A stretch of DNA of 64,000 nt from Sphingobacterium athyrii. Its GTDB lineage: Bacteria > Bacteroidota > Bacteroidia > Sphingobacteriales > Sphingobacteriaceae. Made by a program: the position numbers and the translations under genes. Positions 19,769-28,697 of the stretch are shown here, piece by piece. The stretch's first letter is position 1. Every line of letters starts with the position of its first letter. Location of the stretch: assembly GCF_003071065.1 (NCBI RefSeq), contig NZ_QCXX01000003.1, positions 822,687 to 886,686 on the forward strand, given 5' to 3'. The notes under the pieces were generated by a model. The model was given only the letters and a program-made list of their open reading frames with translations, ran no database searches and was not told the DNA's origin.

Positions 19769-20299
19769 TCATAAAAGCTTAATATACAATAGAATACTAA
19801 TTAAAATAAAAATAGAGCTAAATTTCTCACGAAGTAAGCGGATAGCTAACGATCTTTGTGATTTGACAGTATTAACGGAAATTTTCAGCTCCGAAGCGAC
19901 TTCTTCATATTTTTTGCCTTCCATGTAAATCAAACGACACACATGCCGACATCCCGTTGGCAATGCATTTAATTCTTTATGTAACGCACTAATAACTTCT
20001 GCTCGAATCAAATTATCCATTAAATCAGTATCATCAATTGGTTCGATATTTAGGGAGCTTGAGTACTTACTACTCAAACGCACCTTTCTTTGATAATTCA
20101 TGGCCAAATTTTTTACTGTACTATATAAAAAACTTTTTTGAATCAATGATTCTTTCTCCAATAATTCGGGATTGTTTATCAGAACTAAATAGGCATCATG
20201 AACAATATCCTTCGCAATATCTTGCGATCTAACAAACGGATAGGCAAATGTGCAGAGCTGGACAAAATAGGTTTTAAAGGTATGATCAAATCTAGTCAT
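19769..20299 (-). CDS. ECF RNA polymerase sigma factor (FecI-like)
   Basis: The 176-residue product has sigma region 2 (YPFVRSQDIAKDIVHDAYLV) and region 4 (LPTGCRHVCRLIYMEGKKYE, SELKISVNTVKSQR). It lies 67 bp upstream of the FecR-like gene and would drive the SusC/SusD operon when released. The start ATG is at the expected place, with no better upstream choice. Confidence 0.92.
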   Translation of the reverse strand: MTRFDHTFKTYFVQLCTFAYPFVRSQDIAKDIVHDAYLVLINNPELLEKESLIQKSFLYSTVKNLAMNYQRKVRLSSKYSSSLNIEPIDDTDLMDNLIRAEVISALHKELNALPTGCRHVCRLIYMEGKKYEEVASELKISVNTVKSQRSLAIRLLREKFSSIFILISILLYIKLL

Positions 20300-20682
20300 T
20301 CAAGTTAGAGATATAATAACAGTACACTAAATGTAAAAAAGAATTCAGTATGAAAAGAATTATCATAAAAAAAAATAGTACAAATATTTCACAAGCTTAA
20401 ACATATTCATAAGATTTCGGCTGTTTAAACGCTATAAAGTATACCACAAAATACTACAAGCCATTCGATTGATAGCTGAATGATAAAAATAATGATATAT
20501 TTCAAGTAAAATCACATAATTATGATAAAGTTCCAAAATTTAACAGTTAATCCATAATTGTATTGTAGAAAAACAATGAATAATATCTTAAAAACACCAA
20601 TGAAGATGCCCATTTGGAGCAAAAACGGTCCAAATAACCTTTTTTTCCTCCAATTGGCATCCAGATTATATTTATAAGTGCC
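20300..20682. other. Spacer upstream of sigma factor gene
   Basis: A+T-rich sequence with no recognisable gene, holding the promoter of the leftward Sus-type locus. No clear TAnnTTTG box was identified. Confidence 0.4.
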
Positions 20683-21053
20683 TCAGGGTGTTTTTCCCTT
20701 AGTATTTTTCAGGATAATAAATGGGTTCATCACTAAGGTCAAAACTTCCATAATGCATAGGCATCCAATACTTCGCTTTTAAGTCTTTGAATCCTTTAAA
20801 TCTTATGGACCTGCCTGTGCGGAACGCATAAACCATTGAGGCTCATAAGCTCCAAATCCTATCAATGCCAAGTCTATATGGTAGTCATTCCCAATATCTT
20901 TGAAATGATCACCATAGCCGCTGTCACCTGCAAAATAGATATTCTTTTGGGCTACCTTATCCTCTATCAATGAACCTCACAGGTTTAGGTTTGTGTCGGT
21001 AATCCATCGTCTTGACCAATGCTGGCTTGGTAAGTAGTCTATAGCTGGAATCA
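20683..21053 (-). pseudogene. Remnant of an MBL-fold hydrolase (NAPE-PLD/UlaG-like)
   Basis: The minus strand contains pieces of a metallo-beta-lactamase-fold protein: PSQHWSRRWITDTNLNL, then (after a stop and frame change) IYFAGDSGYGDHFKDIGNDY and LALIGFGAYEPQWFM. These match the central part of NAPE-PLD-type hydrolases, where the HWSRR and FAGDSGYG segments are conserved. Internal stops and loss of the N-terminal HxHxDH region show the gene is dead. Confidence 0.75.
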
Positions 21054-21295
21054 TAGCAATTTTGTGCTATTCTTATTTGCTATACTACAAAATAATTTAT
21101 AATACTTTATGGAATTATTCAATGGCAAATTTATTTTGAAATAATCGTTTTTTGTTTACATAAAAATATTATAGTATTTTTTTATCCATTACAGCATTTT
21201 TACTGGATAACCACTAACAATTGAAAAACAAACGCATAGTAGTTAGTACAATGTCTTTCTGACTGTTATAAAAGAGATAATTTAAGTCTCACAAT

Positions 21296-21862
21296 CTATT
21301 GTCCGGTTTTATATTCACCTTTTACATAGTTACCGTTAAGATAACGGATAGTGTTTGTATGCCATGCGTAAACTCCAGTTACCATAACTCCGAGATCCTG
21401 AATGTATTCAAGTACCAAATCTTGCCATTTGTCGAATTGAGGGAGATGATCCTGCAATATGAAAAATTCTTTCAAATAATTATCATGAATCTCAAGAGCT
21501 TTCATATAAGCTTCCTGGATGGGTAGCTTATATTCCTGCTGTAACACTTTTATAAGATTTACAGTGTCTCCTTCCCTATGAATTTCTTTGGGTAAAGAAA
21601 TAATATCATTGTGGATGCTGATCATTAAGCAGCAAATGGTCTGAAGACGTTTAATATGAGGATCATCAAAAATTTCGTCTGGAATCTGACGGTATTCCTT
21701 TTGCATGGCAACATCATCACAGTACAGAGGTACACCACTGCTATTTTCCCTAATAAGCAGATAAACAGACTATGGAGGAATTGTATTAGTTCTATAATAT
21801 ACTTTCTCTTTTGCATAAGCTCTAAATACCTTGTTGATTGATTTTACAAATCTTTTATACAT
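21296..21862 (-). pseudogene. Truncated terpene synthase with an in-frame stop
   Basis: The frame from 21706 to 21296 holds the metal-binding NSE triad NDIISLPKE (N-D-x-x-S-x-x-x-E) and a C-terminal WHTNTIRY like the class I terpene synthase end. The same frame continues upstream to an ATG at 21862, with KSINKVFRAYAKEKVYYRT and LIRENSSGVPLYCDD, broken by one TAG after NTIPP. The N-terminal half with the DDxxD motif is missing. Full-length enzymes have about 330 residues, against 189 codons here. Confidence 0.75.
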
Positions 21863-21935
21863 TAAAGCACAAAATTAGATAGTTCTTACGAATGCTACCC
21901 ATAAACTAGTTTAATAAGTTTTGTGCAATATTCGT

Positions 21936-21981
21936 ATAATTACAGGAGCAACAAGCGTAAATAATTGCTCCTGTAATTATC
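21936..21981. terminator. Strong bidirectional hairpin
   Basis: ATAATTACAGGAGCAA pairs with TTGCTCCTGTAATTAT around a 12-nt loop. It overlaps the end of the holin-like gene on the minus strand. Confidence 0.75.
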
Positions 21982-22144
21982 ACTTTTTTCTCATTCTTCC
22001 CAAGAGCCGGCTGGTCACATAACTCACAAAGGTCCCAACAACAGCCATGAGAGCTGTTTGCATAACGTCACCAAGAGAAAAGCTTACCCATATCGAACAA
22101 AGTGTACCACCTAAAGTACCTATGCGGATATCATTGAGTTTCAT
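21980..22144 (-). CDS. Small holin-like membrane protein, copy 1
   Basis: A 54-residue frame starts MKLNDIRIGTLGGTLCSIW and ends LLGRMRKK. It has two hydrophobic segments and a basic tail, a holin-like layout. The same protein is encoded at 57015-57185 (MKINDIRIGAVGGTLCSLW), with clear similarity along the whole length, so the conservation supports a real gene despite its size. The gene before it in that other operon is represented here only by a fragment. Confidence 0.6.
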   Translation of the reverse strand: MKLNDIRIGTLGGTLCSIWVSFSLGDVMQTALMAVVGTFVSYVTSRLLGRMRKK

Positions 22145-22151
22145 CCCGTAC

Positions 22152-22290
22152 CTACTTTTCTTTATTTGTTAGCATCTGATCTGGCGGTGACTCCTCCACT
22201 CCTTTTTTATCTTTATCCTCCAGCACAGTTTCCACCACGCTAAGATCCAAAGCAATGTATTTTTTAATATTTAATGCTAAATTGCATCCT
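22152..22290 (-). pseudogene. 5'-truncated copy of the small gene paired with the holin-like gene
   Basis: The minus-strand frame reads LNIKKYIALDLSVVETVLED, matching LNIIKYLAIGVGIIESVMDE of the 66-residue protein at 57172-57372. The region coding for its N-terminus is replaced by a stop. The gene order (this ORF then the holin-like ORF) is the same in both places. Confidence 0.6.
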
Positions 22291-22313
22291 AAGTATCAAT
22301 AAACACTATAGAA

Positions 22314-23126
22314 ATGAGAACAATATTATATTTAACAGATCTTTATTACGAAGCGAAAGGTAGAAAATACTATGAAGAAGACCTTTACATCACTTCAAAA
22401 CTAAAATCTCATTTTAATTTACTCATTGGACATCCGCACCAAGCAATTTCAAATCTTGATAAAGCTGACCTCATTGTGTTTAGAAATACAGGTTCAGTAC
22501 TTGGTTATCAAAAATATTTTCAAAATTTTGTAAGAGAAATTGGATTAAAAAACATTTTAACGTTCAATTCTTTTGATGGTAAAGCCGATATCTTAGGAAA
22601 ACAGTATTTAATTGATCTAACAAATCAAGGTTATCCTGTTATACCAACTGTCGCAAATCTCAATGAGATTGCACTTTTTGGCGACAAGTATAATCATTAT
22701 ATCGTCAAGTTGAAAAATGGTGCAGATTCTATTGGAATGGAAGTTTTAACCCATCAAGAATTGATTGTCTCAAACCCACAAGGTAAACTCATACAACCGC
22801 TCATCGACTTCGAGTATGAAGTTTCATTTTATTATTTAAATAGAGAATTCCAGTATGCGCTGTATGCTCCAGATAAGAGTAAACGATGGGAATTGGTGGA
22901 ATACACGCCAACTACAAATGATTTAATCTTTGCAAAAAAATTTGTAGAATGGAATAATATCAAACATGGAATTACAAGAGTTGATGCCTGTCGTCTAGCT
23001 GATCATTCACTTCTATTAGTCGAACTAGAAGATTTAAACCCTTTTCTATCTATAGAGTTACTACCCGATAAAATGAGAGAGAGCTTTATCAACAATTTTA
23101 TTACAGCATTAAAAAACATCGTTTAA
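22314..23126 (+). CDS. ATP-grasp-like protein of unknown function
   Basis: The 270-residue product resembles the glutathione-synthetase ATP-grasp fold: a Rossmann-like N-terminal part (MRTILYLTDLYYEAKG), a central SFDGKADILGKQYLIDL with a lysine usual for nucleotide binding, a KLKNGADSIGMEV loop, and a C-terminal ELEDLNPFLSIE that fits the acidic Mg-binding E-x-N signature. It would ligate a carboxylate and an amine; substrates are unknown. It stands alone between pseudogenes. Confidence 0.6.
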   Translation: MRTILYLTDLYYEAKGRKYYEEDLYITSKLKSHFNLLIGHPHQAISNLDKADLIVFRNTGSVLGYQKYFQNFVREIGLKNILTFNSFDGKADILGKQYLIDLTNQGYPVIPTVANLNEIALFGDKYNHYIVKLKNGADSIGMEVLTHQELIVSNPQGKLIQPLIDFEYEVSFYYLNREFQYALYAPDKSKRWELVEYTPTTNDLIFAKKFVEWNNIKHGITRVDACRLADHSLLLVELEDLNPFLSIELLPDKMRESFINNFITALKNIV

Positions 23127-23214
23127 TCTTCGTAAACCGTAACAGAGATGCATACCTATAGCGATTTATGATTACGAGCAATGTTCTTATTAATCTATTG
23201 CAGAAAATAAAGTT

Positions 23215-23472
23215 TTGGTAATGCTTTTTGAACCAGCAACTACTCAAAACACTGGGCATCTTGCAAAAGTACTTAAGGAAGTTACAGGCAAAACTACGGT
23301 TGAGTTAATTAATGACGCTATTCTATTTGAAGCAAAAGTCTTGCTATCAACTTCAGAGTTGTCCATTAGTCAGATTGCATCAGAATTGGATTTTATGGAA
23401 CAATCAATTTTGGGAATTTTTTTAAAAGGCACACAGGGACTTCTCCTAGCCAATACCGAAATATTGATGTAG
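23215..23472 (+). pseudogene. C-terminal fragment of an AraC-family regulator
   Basis: The frame (TTG start, no ATG) carries the two HTH helices of an AraC C-terminus: HLAKVLKEVTGKTTVELIND, EAKVLLSTSELSISQIASEL and DFMEQSILGIFLKGTQG. The ligand-binding half is absent and the final recognition segment is altered, so it is a remnant. Confidence 0.7.
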
Positions 23473-23638
23473 CACTATAGATTTCCTAAGAGGAAGGAAA
23501 CCCATCATTTGCTCGACTTTTTAATTTTGGTATCGTATCACTCATTCTTTATCTAAAAAATTATATTTCGATCTTGACAACCGCAAAGGTATTACTGGTG
23601 TTCATTCTATTCATCGATGCTGTGATTTTGGATTGCAT

Positions 23639-24376
23639 TTACCAAGCAATTTCATCTGTATTAGGATTTGTTTCTTCGCTGAAGAATCTGCCTGTAGGGC
23701 CATCATTGTCGATTAACGCATATTTCACTAGCCGTTTTGCCGCGTCTTCCACTTTTCCTGTTCCAATATGATTACCAAAATCTGTATCGGTATAACCTGG
23801 ACAAACCGAATTTACTTTGAACACTGTATCCTTCAACTCATAAGCCAAATGGACTGTAAACATGTTCAACGCCGTTTTTGAAGAATTATAGGCGAATGGT
23901 TTCACATTATAAAAGGGATAACTCGGGTCACTATGTAACGTTAAGGAGCCTAAACTTGAGCTCACATTCACGATGCGTGGCTCATCTGATTTTTTTAATA
24001 AATCAAGAAAATTTTGGGTAACCCTAATAACTCCATAAACATTTGTTTCATACACGTCCTTTAAAATTTCAATACTTACATCTGTTGCCGATTGCGGAAA
24101 ATTGCCCAAAATTCCAGCATTGTTTATAAGGATGTCTAATTTGCCTTGTTCATTTTGAATGATACTTTTTACTGACAAAATTGTTTCAAGATCTGTAACA
24201 TCAATTACAACTGCTTTCACACTTTGAAAGCCATTGTTATTTAATTCTTTGACGGCTTCGTCGCCTTTTTCCATGTCACGGCTCCCGATATAAACAAATA
24301 ATCCTTTGTTTAATAGTAATTTGGCTGTCTCAAATCCAATACCTTTATTGCCACCTGTTATTAGAACTGTTTTCAT
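23639..24376 (-). CDS. Short-chain dehydrogenase/reductase
   Basis: The 245-residue protein is a classical SDR with cofactor motif TGGNKGIG (residues 7-14), NNAG (85-88), catalytic serine near 140 and Y163-N-S-S-K167. The arginine in GSRDMEK after the second strand suggests NADPH. The substrate is unknown. It lies 76 bp downstream of a Crp/Fnr gene in the same direction, and the two probably form one unit. Confidence 0.9.
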   Translation of the reverse strand: MKTVLITGGNKGIGFETAKLLLNKGLFVYIGSRDMEKGDEAVKELNNNGFQSVKAVVIDVTDLETILSVKSIIQNEQGKLDILINNAGILGNFPQSATDVSIEILKDVYETNVYGVIRVTQNFLDLLKKSDEPRIVNVSSSLGSLTLHSDPSYPFYNVKPFAYNSSKTALNMFTVHLAYELKDTVFKVNSVCPGYTDTDFGNHIGTGKVEDAAKRLVKYALIDNDGPTGRFFSEETNPNTDEIAW

Positions 24377-24452
24377 TTCTTTGATTTAATTTTTAACATT
24401 GCAAAATTGTATCAAATAAAATTGAGAACGTTTAACATATGTGAAAAAACGA

Positions 24453-25022
24453 TCAACGAATACTTTTTCTTACTCTGCTTAATGATTGTTGTCTAATCCC
24501 CAAATAAGAAGCAACATAAGACAATGGAATGCGATTTATTATATTGGGGTATTTTTGCAGAAAAGAAAGGTAACGTTCAGTTGCATCTTCAGAAACTAAA
24601 GAACCTCTTCTCTCTAGTTTTTCTGTCTTGTGCTTCGTAATTACTTGCTGAATGATATTGTTCCAAGAAGCGATGTTACTGGAAATCTCTTTCCAATCCT
24701 GCTTTGAAAAGACGATGAGTTTACAATCTGTGATCGCCTGTAAGTTTGCTACAGGTATAAAGCTTCCATCCGAATTTTCCCAATCCGTAATTAAATGATT
24801 TTCCTCTACAAAATAACTTGTAATATCTTCACCCTTGTTATTGTAATAGTACACACGCAATACCCCCTCAATAGTAAAGCCAACATATTGCGAAACCTTT
24901 CCCGCCTCCCAAAAATGTTCATTTTTGAGAAGTACTGATTCTGTTGCTTTGTTTGTCACATAGTCAATTTGTTGTTGGTCCAAATTACCATAGTCCGACA
25001 AAAAATCTATAAACTCTTTCAT
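24453..25022 (-). CDS. Crp/Fnr-family regulator
   Basis: The 189-residue protein has the cNMP-binding-like barrel (EHFWEAGKVSQYVGFTIEGV, EENHLITDWENSD) and a C-terminal HTH (IPLSYVASYLGIRQQSLSRV). It is of the same type as the regulator at 1279 but clearly different in sequence. It is followed by the SDR gene and likely regulates it. Confidence 0.85.
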   Translation of the reverse strand: MKEFIDFLSDYGNLDQQQIDYVTNKATESVLLKNEHFWEAGKVSQYVGFTIEGVLRVYYYNNKGEDITSYFVEENHLITDWENSDGSFIPVANLQAITDCKLIVFSKQDWKEISSNIASWNNIIQQVITKHKTEKLERRGSLVSEDATERYLSFLQKYPNIINRIPLSYVASYLGIRQQSLSRVRKSIR

Positions 25023-25081
25023 TTCGCAAAGTTAACATTTGTCTTTTTTGACTCATTTCTTAGGATAGAAATATTTAATTA

Positions 25082-25231
25082 TCAAAATCTAGTAATATCA
25101 GTAAGGTATAAATTTGCAGAACCGTTCTCAATTAGGTTACGAAGTTTCAATAACTCATTTCTATTAAAGTCAAATACGTTTTGAACGAAATATTGAGTAT
25201 CAATAATCAAATTTCTAGTTTGTAGATCCAT
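25082..25231 (-). pseudogene. N-terminal remnant of a PIN-domain (DUF4935-like) protein
   Basis: A 49-residue frame begins MDLQTRNLIIDTQYFVQNVF and ends shortly after NLYLTDITRF. The IIDTQYFV start carries the first acidic residue of a PIN nuclease, and the N-terminus looks like DUF4935-type proteins, which are several times longer. The remainder is missing. It lies 385 bp outside the left end of the mobile element. Confidence 0.45.
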
Positions 25232-25615
25232 AAACCTAAGATATGAAAATTAAACACAGAATGATTCTGCAATTCAGGAAACTTAATGCAAATATTTCAT
25301 TATACATACATGCATGAAAATTCTCCAAACAAAATAGATAAAGTTCGACCAAATATTGGGCTTAAGTAACAGAAATAAACTGAGGAATCTTGCAGCATAA
25401 GATTATTCCCTTGGTCAAATTACCGGTTTATTGATCCTAAAAATATTAGGATGAAAATTCTTATATTTGACATTAAAGATTTATGGATGTTCTTTGAAGT
25501 CGTTATAGGGTAATTGAAACCGTGATTTTGCCTTAAGTTTTAAGTGGCATAATCATGGCAACAATTTAAAATATACTAGAAAATAAGGTTTTAAAGTGGC
25601 TGGGAAGAGTTAGTT
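25232..25615. other. Spacer left of the mobile element
   Basis: No gene is recognised. In particular there is no tRNA body joined to the tRNA-like tail that begins at 25616, although such a body would be expected for a standard tRNA integration. Confidence 0.4.
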
Positions 25616-25709
25616 CGAATCCCTCCCTTTCCGCCGAACGAAGAGCAACTGTAAAAAGTTGCTCTTTTGCGTTTAAAGGCACTTTTCTCTTCTTCATATA
25701 ATATAAATT
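25616..25709 (+). repeat. Left attachment repeat (tRNA 3' tail plus terminator)
   Basis: The repeat begins CGAATCCCTCCCTTTCCG, fitting the 3' side of a T-arm and acceptor stem (probably tRNA-Ser, whose 5' end would be GGAAAGG), then continues into a perfect terminator hairpin AAGAGCAACT/AGTTGCTCTT. The copy at 38106 is identical except at three positions. Bases immediately before the repeat do not complete a tRNA. Confidence 0.8.
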
Positions 25710-25730
25710 TTGATTAAATATACGGTTTTT

Positions 25731-25750
25731 GGCAGAGTTTTGACAGAGTG
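25731..25750 (+). promoter_or_regulatory. Candidate left arm-type recombinase site
   Basis: GGCAGAGTTTTGACAGAGTG, containing CAGAGT twice 11 bp apart, lies 21 bp inside the left repeat. Almost the same sequence lies inside the right repeat at 38030-38049 in the same orientation. Confidence 0.5.
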
Positions 25751-26006
25751 TAATTTTATTTTTAAAACTAAATGTTAATGAATATCAATCAGTTAAATTT
25801 TTAATGTGTATTTATTTTAAACAATGGATGTAGTACGGGCACTGTAATACTTCATGACGTCGTTAATCTATGGTTATCTTTTATGATTCATATGTGTCCT
25901 GAGAATATTAATCGAGATTAACAAACTATTTGTATATTTATGGTATTGCCATCGTATAAAAATTAACTTATTAAGAATTAAAACAGACTTCAATACCATA
26001 ATACAA

Positions 26007-27026
26007 ATGAATATATTTATTTCTCATTCTTCTAAAAACTCAAAATATGGACAAGCTATCGTAGATTTGCTAGTCTCAATAGGTGTTAGTAGTGATCAAA
26101 TAATTTTCACTAGCAATGATGCATTTGGAATACCCTCAGGACAAAATATATTCAATTGGCTAAAAACTAAAATCACGGAAAAACCACACGTGATTTACTT
26201 ATTATCCCCTGAATACTATAAAAGCATAGCATGCTTAAATGAAATGGGTGCCGCATGGATAGTCGAAAATGAACATACTATAATTTTTACTCCTGGATTT
26301 TCTCCTTCAAGCTCTGAATTTCAAAGTGGCGCACTTGACCCTAGAGAAATAGGATTTATGATTAATAATCATGATAGAATAACAGGTTTTGTCGAATCTT
26401 TAAGATTAAATTTTCCTATATCAAAACAAGCCGTTTTTGTTAGCCAAAAGATAAGAGAATTTGTGAAGGAAATTGATCTGATCTCTTCCAGTAATCCTGT
26501 ATCTAAAGAGAGCAGTCCAAATGAATCAAGAAAAGTGCTTAATGCTGGGAATCAAAGCTCAATAACTTTGAATTTAAATTCCAATCAGATAGAAAATTTG
26601 TCAAACTCAAGTTTCAGCCATTTAGATAAATTTCTTAGAGATTTACAAGAAGGTCGGCTGAAGAATGAAGAGATTCTAATTTTGCGTTATGCAATTGATA
26701 CAGCGAGGTTCAATCTTGGGGTAGGTTGGAAAACCACTGGGGAGATTGAAAATATAAAAACTTGGGAGGACGTTAATTCTCTTAACTCAACTCTATCTAA
26801 TAAATATGATGATCTAATGCGTCGTTTAGGGTTTAAAAAATTGACAGAGGTATCTGAATTGACGAGCAGTAATAATCCTAGAGAAGTTGTGTTCATTCAT
26901 CCATTAATAGACGTATTATTAGATCCACCGCCTTTCCTAATTGAACAAATCGATAAAGTTTTGAGTGAAAACATACGAAGTTTACCAGTCTGGGATACGC
27001 CTGAACAAGAAGATTTACCATTTTAA
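26007..27026 (+). CDS. TIR-domain protein, probable defence effector
   Basis: Residues 1-150 form a TIR domain: FISHSSKNSKYGQAIVDLL, a BB-loop region SNDAFGIPSGQNIFNWL (36-52), VIYLLSPEYYKSIACLNEMG with the likely catalytic E79, and AAW after it. In bacteria such domains hydrolyse NAD+ or make cyclic-ADP-ribose signals on infection. The C-terminal half (about 190-339) is a helical region I do not recognise, containing a DKFLRDLQEGRLKNEEIL segment, and may be the sensor. It is the first gene inside the left end of the element and reads inward, with no partner gene in the same direction within 800 bp. Confidence 0.8.
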   Translation: MNIFISHSSKNSKYGQAIVDLLVSIGVSSDQIIFTSNDAFGIPSGQNIFNWLKTKITEKPHVIYLLSPEYYKSIACLNEMGAAWIVENEHTIIFTPGFSPSSSEFQSGALDPREIGFMINNHDRITGFVESLRLNFPISKQAVFVSQKIREFVKEIDLISSSNPVSKESSPNESRKVLNAGNQSSITLNLNSNQIENLSNSSFSHLDKFLRDLQEGRLKNEEILILRYAIDTARFNLGVGWKTTGEIENIKTWEDVNSLNSTLSNKYDDLMRRLGFKKLTEVSELTSSNNPREVVFIHPLIDVLLDPPPFLIEQIDKVLSENIRSLPVWDTPEQEDLPF

Positions 27027-27116
27027 ACAAACGACAGTAAATGGCCTTACATTTTAAATGTTTAAATTTTATAACCTTAAGAATCTGATTGTAACTCTCG
27101 AATTTCTAAGAGAGGT

Positions 27117-27356
27117 TTATTTTCTCAAATTCTTGAGAATAATCTGATTCTTCATATCCTGTTTTTTCTGCTCTTTTACTTGATCTTTAGACTTAATAGG
27201 ATTATTAAATAAACATTTATAAATGTCATTGATCTGTTTATTCTGGTTAATAATAATCTCTTGCATAGTGGACATCATATTTTTCAAATCAGAAATCTCA
27301 TTCCGCAATGCAGAGAGTTCTGATGATTGATCGATATGTTTGTTGTCCGTTCTCAT
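27117..27356 (-). CDS. Small coiled-coil protein
   Basis: The 79-residue frame has a heptad-like stretch (SELSALRNEISDLKNMMSTM) and a strongly basic end. No family recognised. It converges on the TIR gene and may be regulatory, but this is only position-based. Confidence 0.4.
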   Translation of the reverse strand: MRTDNKHIDQSSELSALRNEISDLKNMMSTMQEIIINQNKQINDIYKCLFNNPIKSKDQVKEQKKQDMKNQIILKNLRK

Positions 27357-27417
27357 TGTAATTATGATACAATGATACGGGTGTTAAAAACCGACAGCTA
27401 TTACTATTAATTTTTTA

Positions 27418-27542
27418 TATCGCTGGGATCAATCTATATTCGCTCGCCGTCCTGCGAGTTGAGCGAAGGTCGCTGAAGAGAAATGCGTTAGCATGATTCA
27501 GCGATATATACGGAGTATACGGAAACTGTTGGCGGTATTTTT
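27418..27542 (-). repeat. Palindromic region with a cassette-site-like end
   Basis: ATATCGCTG (27418-27426) is inverted as CAGCGATAT (27500-27508), with an inner TTCGCTC/GAGCGAA stem. Next to it, CTGTTGGCGGTATTTTT (27526-27542) is identical over 17 bp to 51083-51099, the R''-like end of a palindromic spacer. Read on the minus strand this gives TACCGCCAACAG, the same box as in the spacer at 40051. Confidence 0.4.
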
Positions 27543-27731
27543 GACAGCGTGGGACTTAGCCAAAAGCCATTTAAAAATAGTGCCAACATTGGAGCCTGAG
27601 CGATCAGCAGGCGAGCCAAACTCTAAAAGCGGTTGGATTTTGAATGTGCATGAAATGCTTATTCAAAAGACAAAGGAGTTTTTATGAAGTGGAGGGATTA
27701 CTAAGGCATCAAGTATGACGAACTGCAACGC
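27543..27731. other. Spacer before the DUF4747-like gene
   Basis: A plus-strand open frame (27493-27687) crosses this stretch, but it starts inside the palindrome and has no recognisable features. No gene is called. Confidence 0.3.
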
Positions 27732-27772
27732 ATTAAAAACGAATTTGGATGCAGTCCGATTTCGTTTTTAAT
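27732..27772. terminator. Hairpin upstream of DUF4747-like gene
   Basis: ATTAAAAACGAA pairs with TTCGTTTTTAAT around a 17-nt loop and is T-rich on both strands. It isolates the downstream gene pair from upstream transcription. Confidence 0.6.
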
Positions 27773-27843
27773 TTAGTTTGGCATATCTTTATGCTAGTGA
27801 TTCCGTAACGGAATGCCATATTTCCAATATTTATTTAAAGTTT

Positions 27844-28695
27844 ATGAAAGAAAAATTTAACTGTTTTATTGTCAATATCAAACTTCAAAGTGAAATTACT
27901 GGGGAAGAAAGAACTAAAGAATACATTAGGATTATTAAAGAACTGTCTTCTAGTAAGAAAATTTTAAAAATAGGCAAGAATGAAGGAATTCAGATGTACT
28001 CTGTATACGGAATTCGGGATGGAGAAATTCCAGAATATATTTATGGTCACATGGCGAAAGGTGCATACATTGAAGGAGATCAAGTAAATGTAATTGAAAA
28101 TGGGCAAATTGTAAAAGAGGAAAATAAACCTCGAGTAATTAATCCAATAACTTGTGATTTTATTTTTATCCCTAAAAGACATCGCTTAATAGTTGAGAAG
28201 TTGGCTGGGACACCGACTGAAAAGCAAGTGGAGGAATATTTGAATAAGTTTTTGGCTTCGTACGTCAGAAAAGATGACATTCTGGAAATTGTATTAGAAA
28301 AAGACGAAAACGTAATCAGGCAAATTTATGATGCGAAATCTGTTTATAAATTAAGTTATGAGATTTCCTATACAAATGATGATGCAATTGGTCCATTGGG
28401 TGATGAACTGGAAAAACAGATAAAGAAATCGAAGATTGGAAAACTGAAATTGACTGCAGAAGCCGATAATAAAAGTGAAGGTTTAGATATTGATAATTCT
28501 GTTCTTTTAGAGGGAGGTTTAGAATTAGCAGAAGCAAATGGCACTATAAATTCAGCGAAAATTAAGCCAAAAGGAGGAACTAAAATCATTTCGATATCTA
28601 ACAAAAATAAACCAAAAGTTATACCTATCGAAATCGACACAGATTTAGGAAGTAAATTCAAACAATGGTATAATAAAATGATTAAACTGTTATAA
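27844..28695 (+). CDS. DUF4747-like protein of a two-gene system
   Basis: Start chosen at the ATG at 27844 (MKEKFNCFIVNIKLQSEI); an upstream TTG extension is not needed. The 283 residues show a DUF4747-like pattern: a short N-terminal strand, YSVYGIRDGEIPEYIYGHM, CDFIFIPKRHRLIVEKLAG near residue 110, and KLSYEISYTNDD near 175. The C-terminal part is rich in K, E and D. It has no membrane helix. It is followed 2 bp later by a four-helix membrane protein gene, so the two are translationally linked. The soluble-plus-membrane design recalls two-gene anti-phage systems. Function is inference. Confidence 0.6.
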   Translation: MKEKFNCFIVNIKLQSEITGEERTKEYIRIIKELSSSKKILKIGKNEGIQMYSVYGIRDGEIPEYIYGHMAKGAYIEGDQVNVIENGQIVKEENKPRVINPITCDFIFIPKRHRLIVEKLAGTPTEKQVEEYLNKFLASYVRKDDILEIVLEKDENVIRQIYDAKSVYKLSYEISYTNDDAIGPLGDELEKQIKKSKIGKLKLTAEADNKSEGLDIDNSVLLEGGLELAEANGTINSAKIKPKGGTKIISISNKNKPKVIPIEIDTDLGSKFKQWYNKMIKLL

Positions 28696-28697
28696 AA

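Noticed and set aside
25600..25640. Intact tRNA gene at the left end of the element
   Set aside because: Only the 3' T-arm/acceptor sequence is present; the bases upstream cannot form the T-arm stem or the rest of a tRNA.
27493..27687. 64-residue open frame with an ATG
   Set aside because: It starts inside a palindromic structure, has no recognisable motif, and is followed by a hairpin that belongs to the next gene. Probably spurious.
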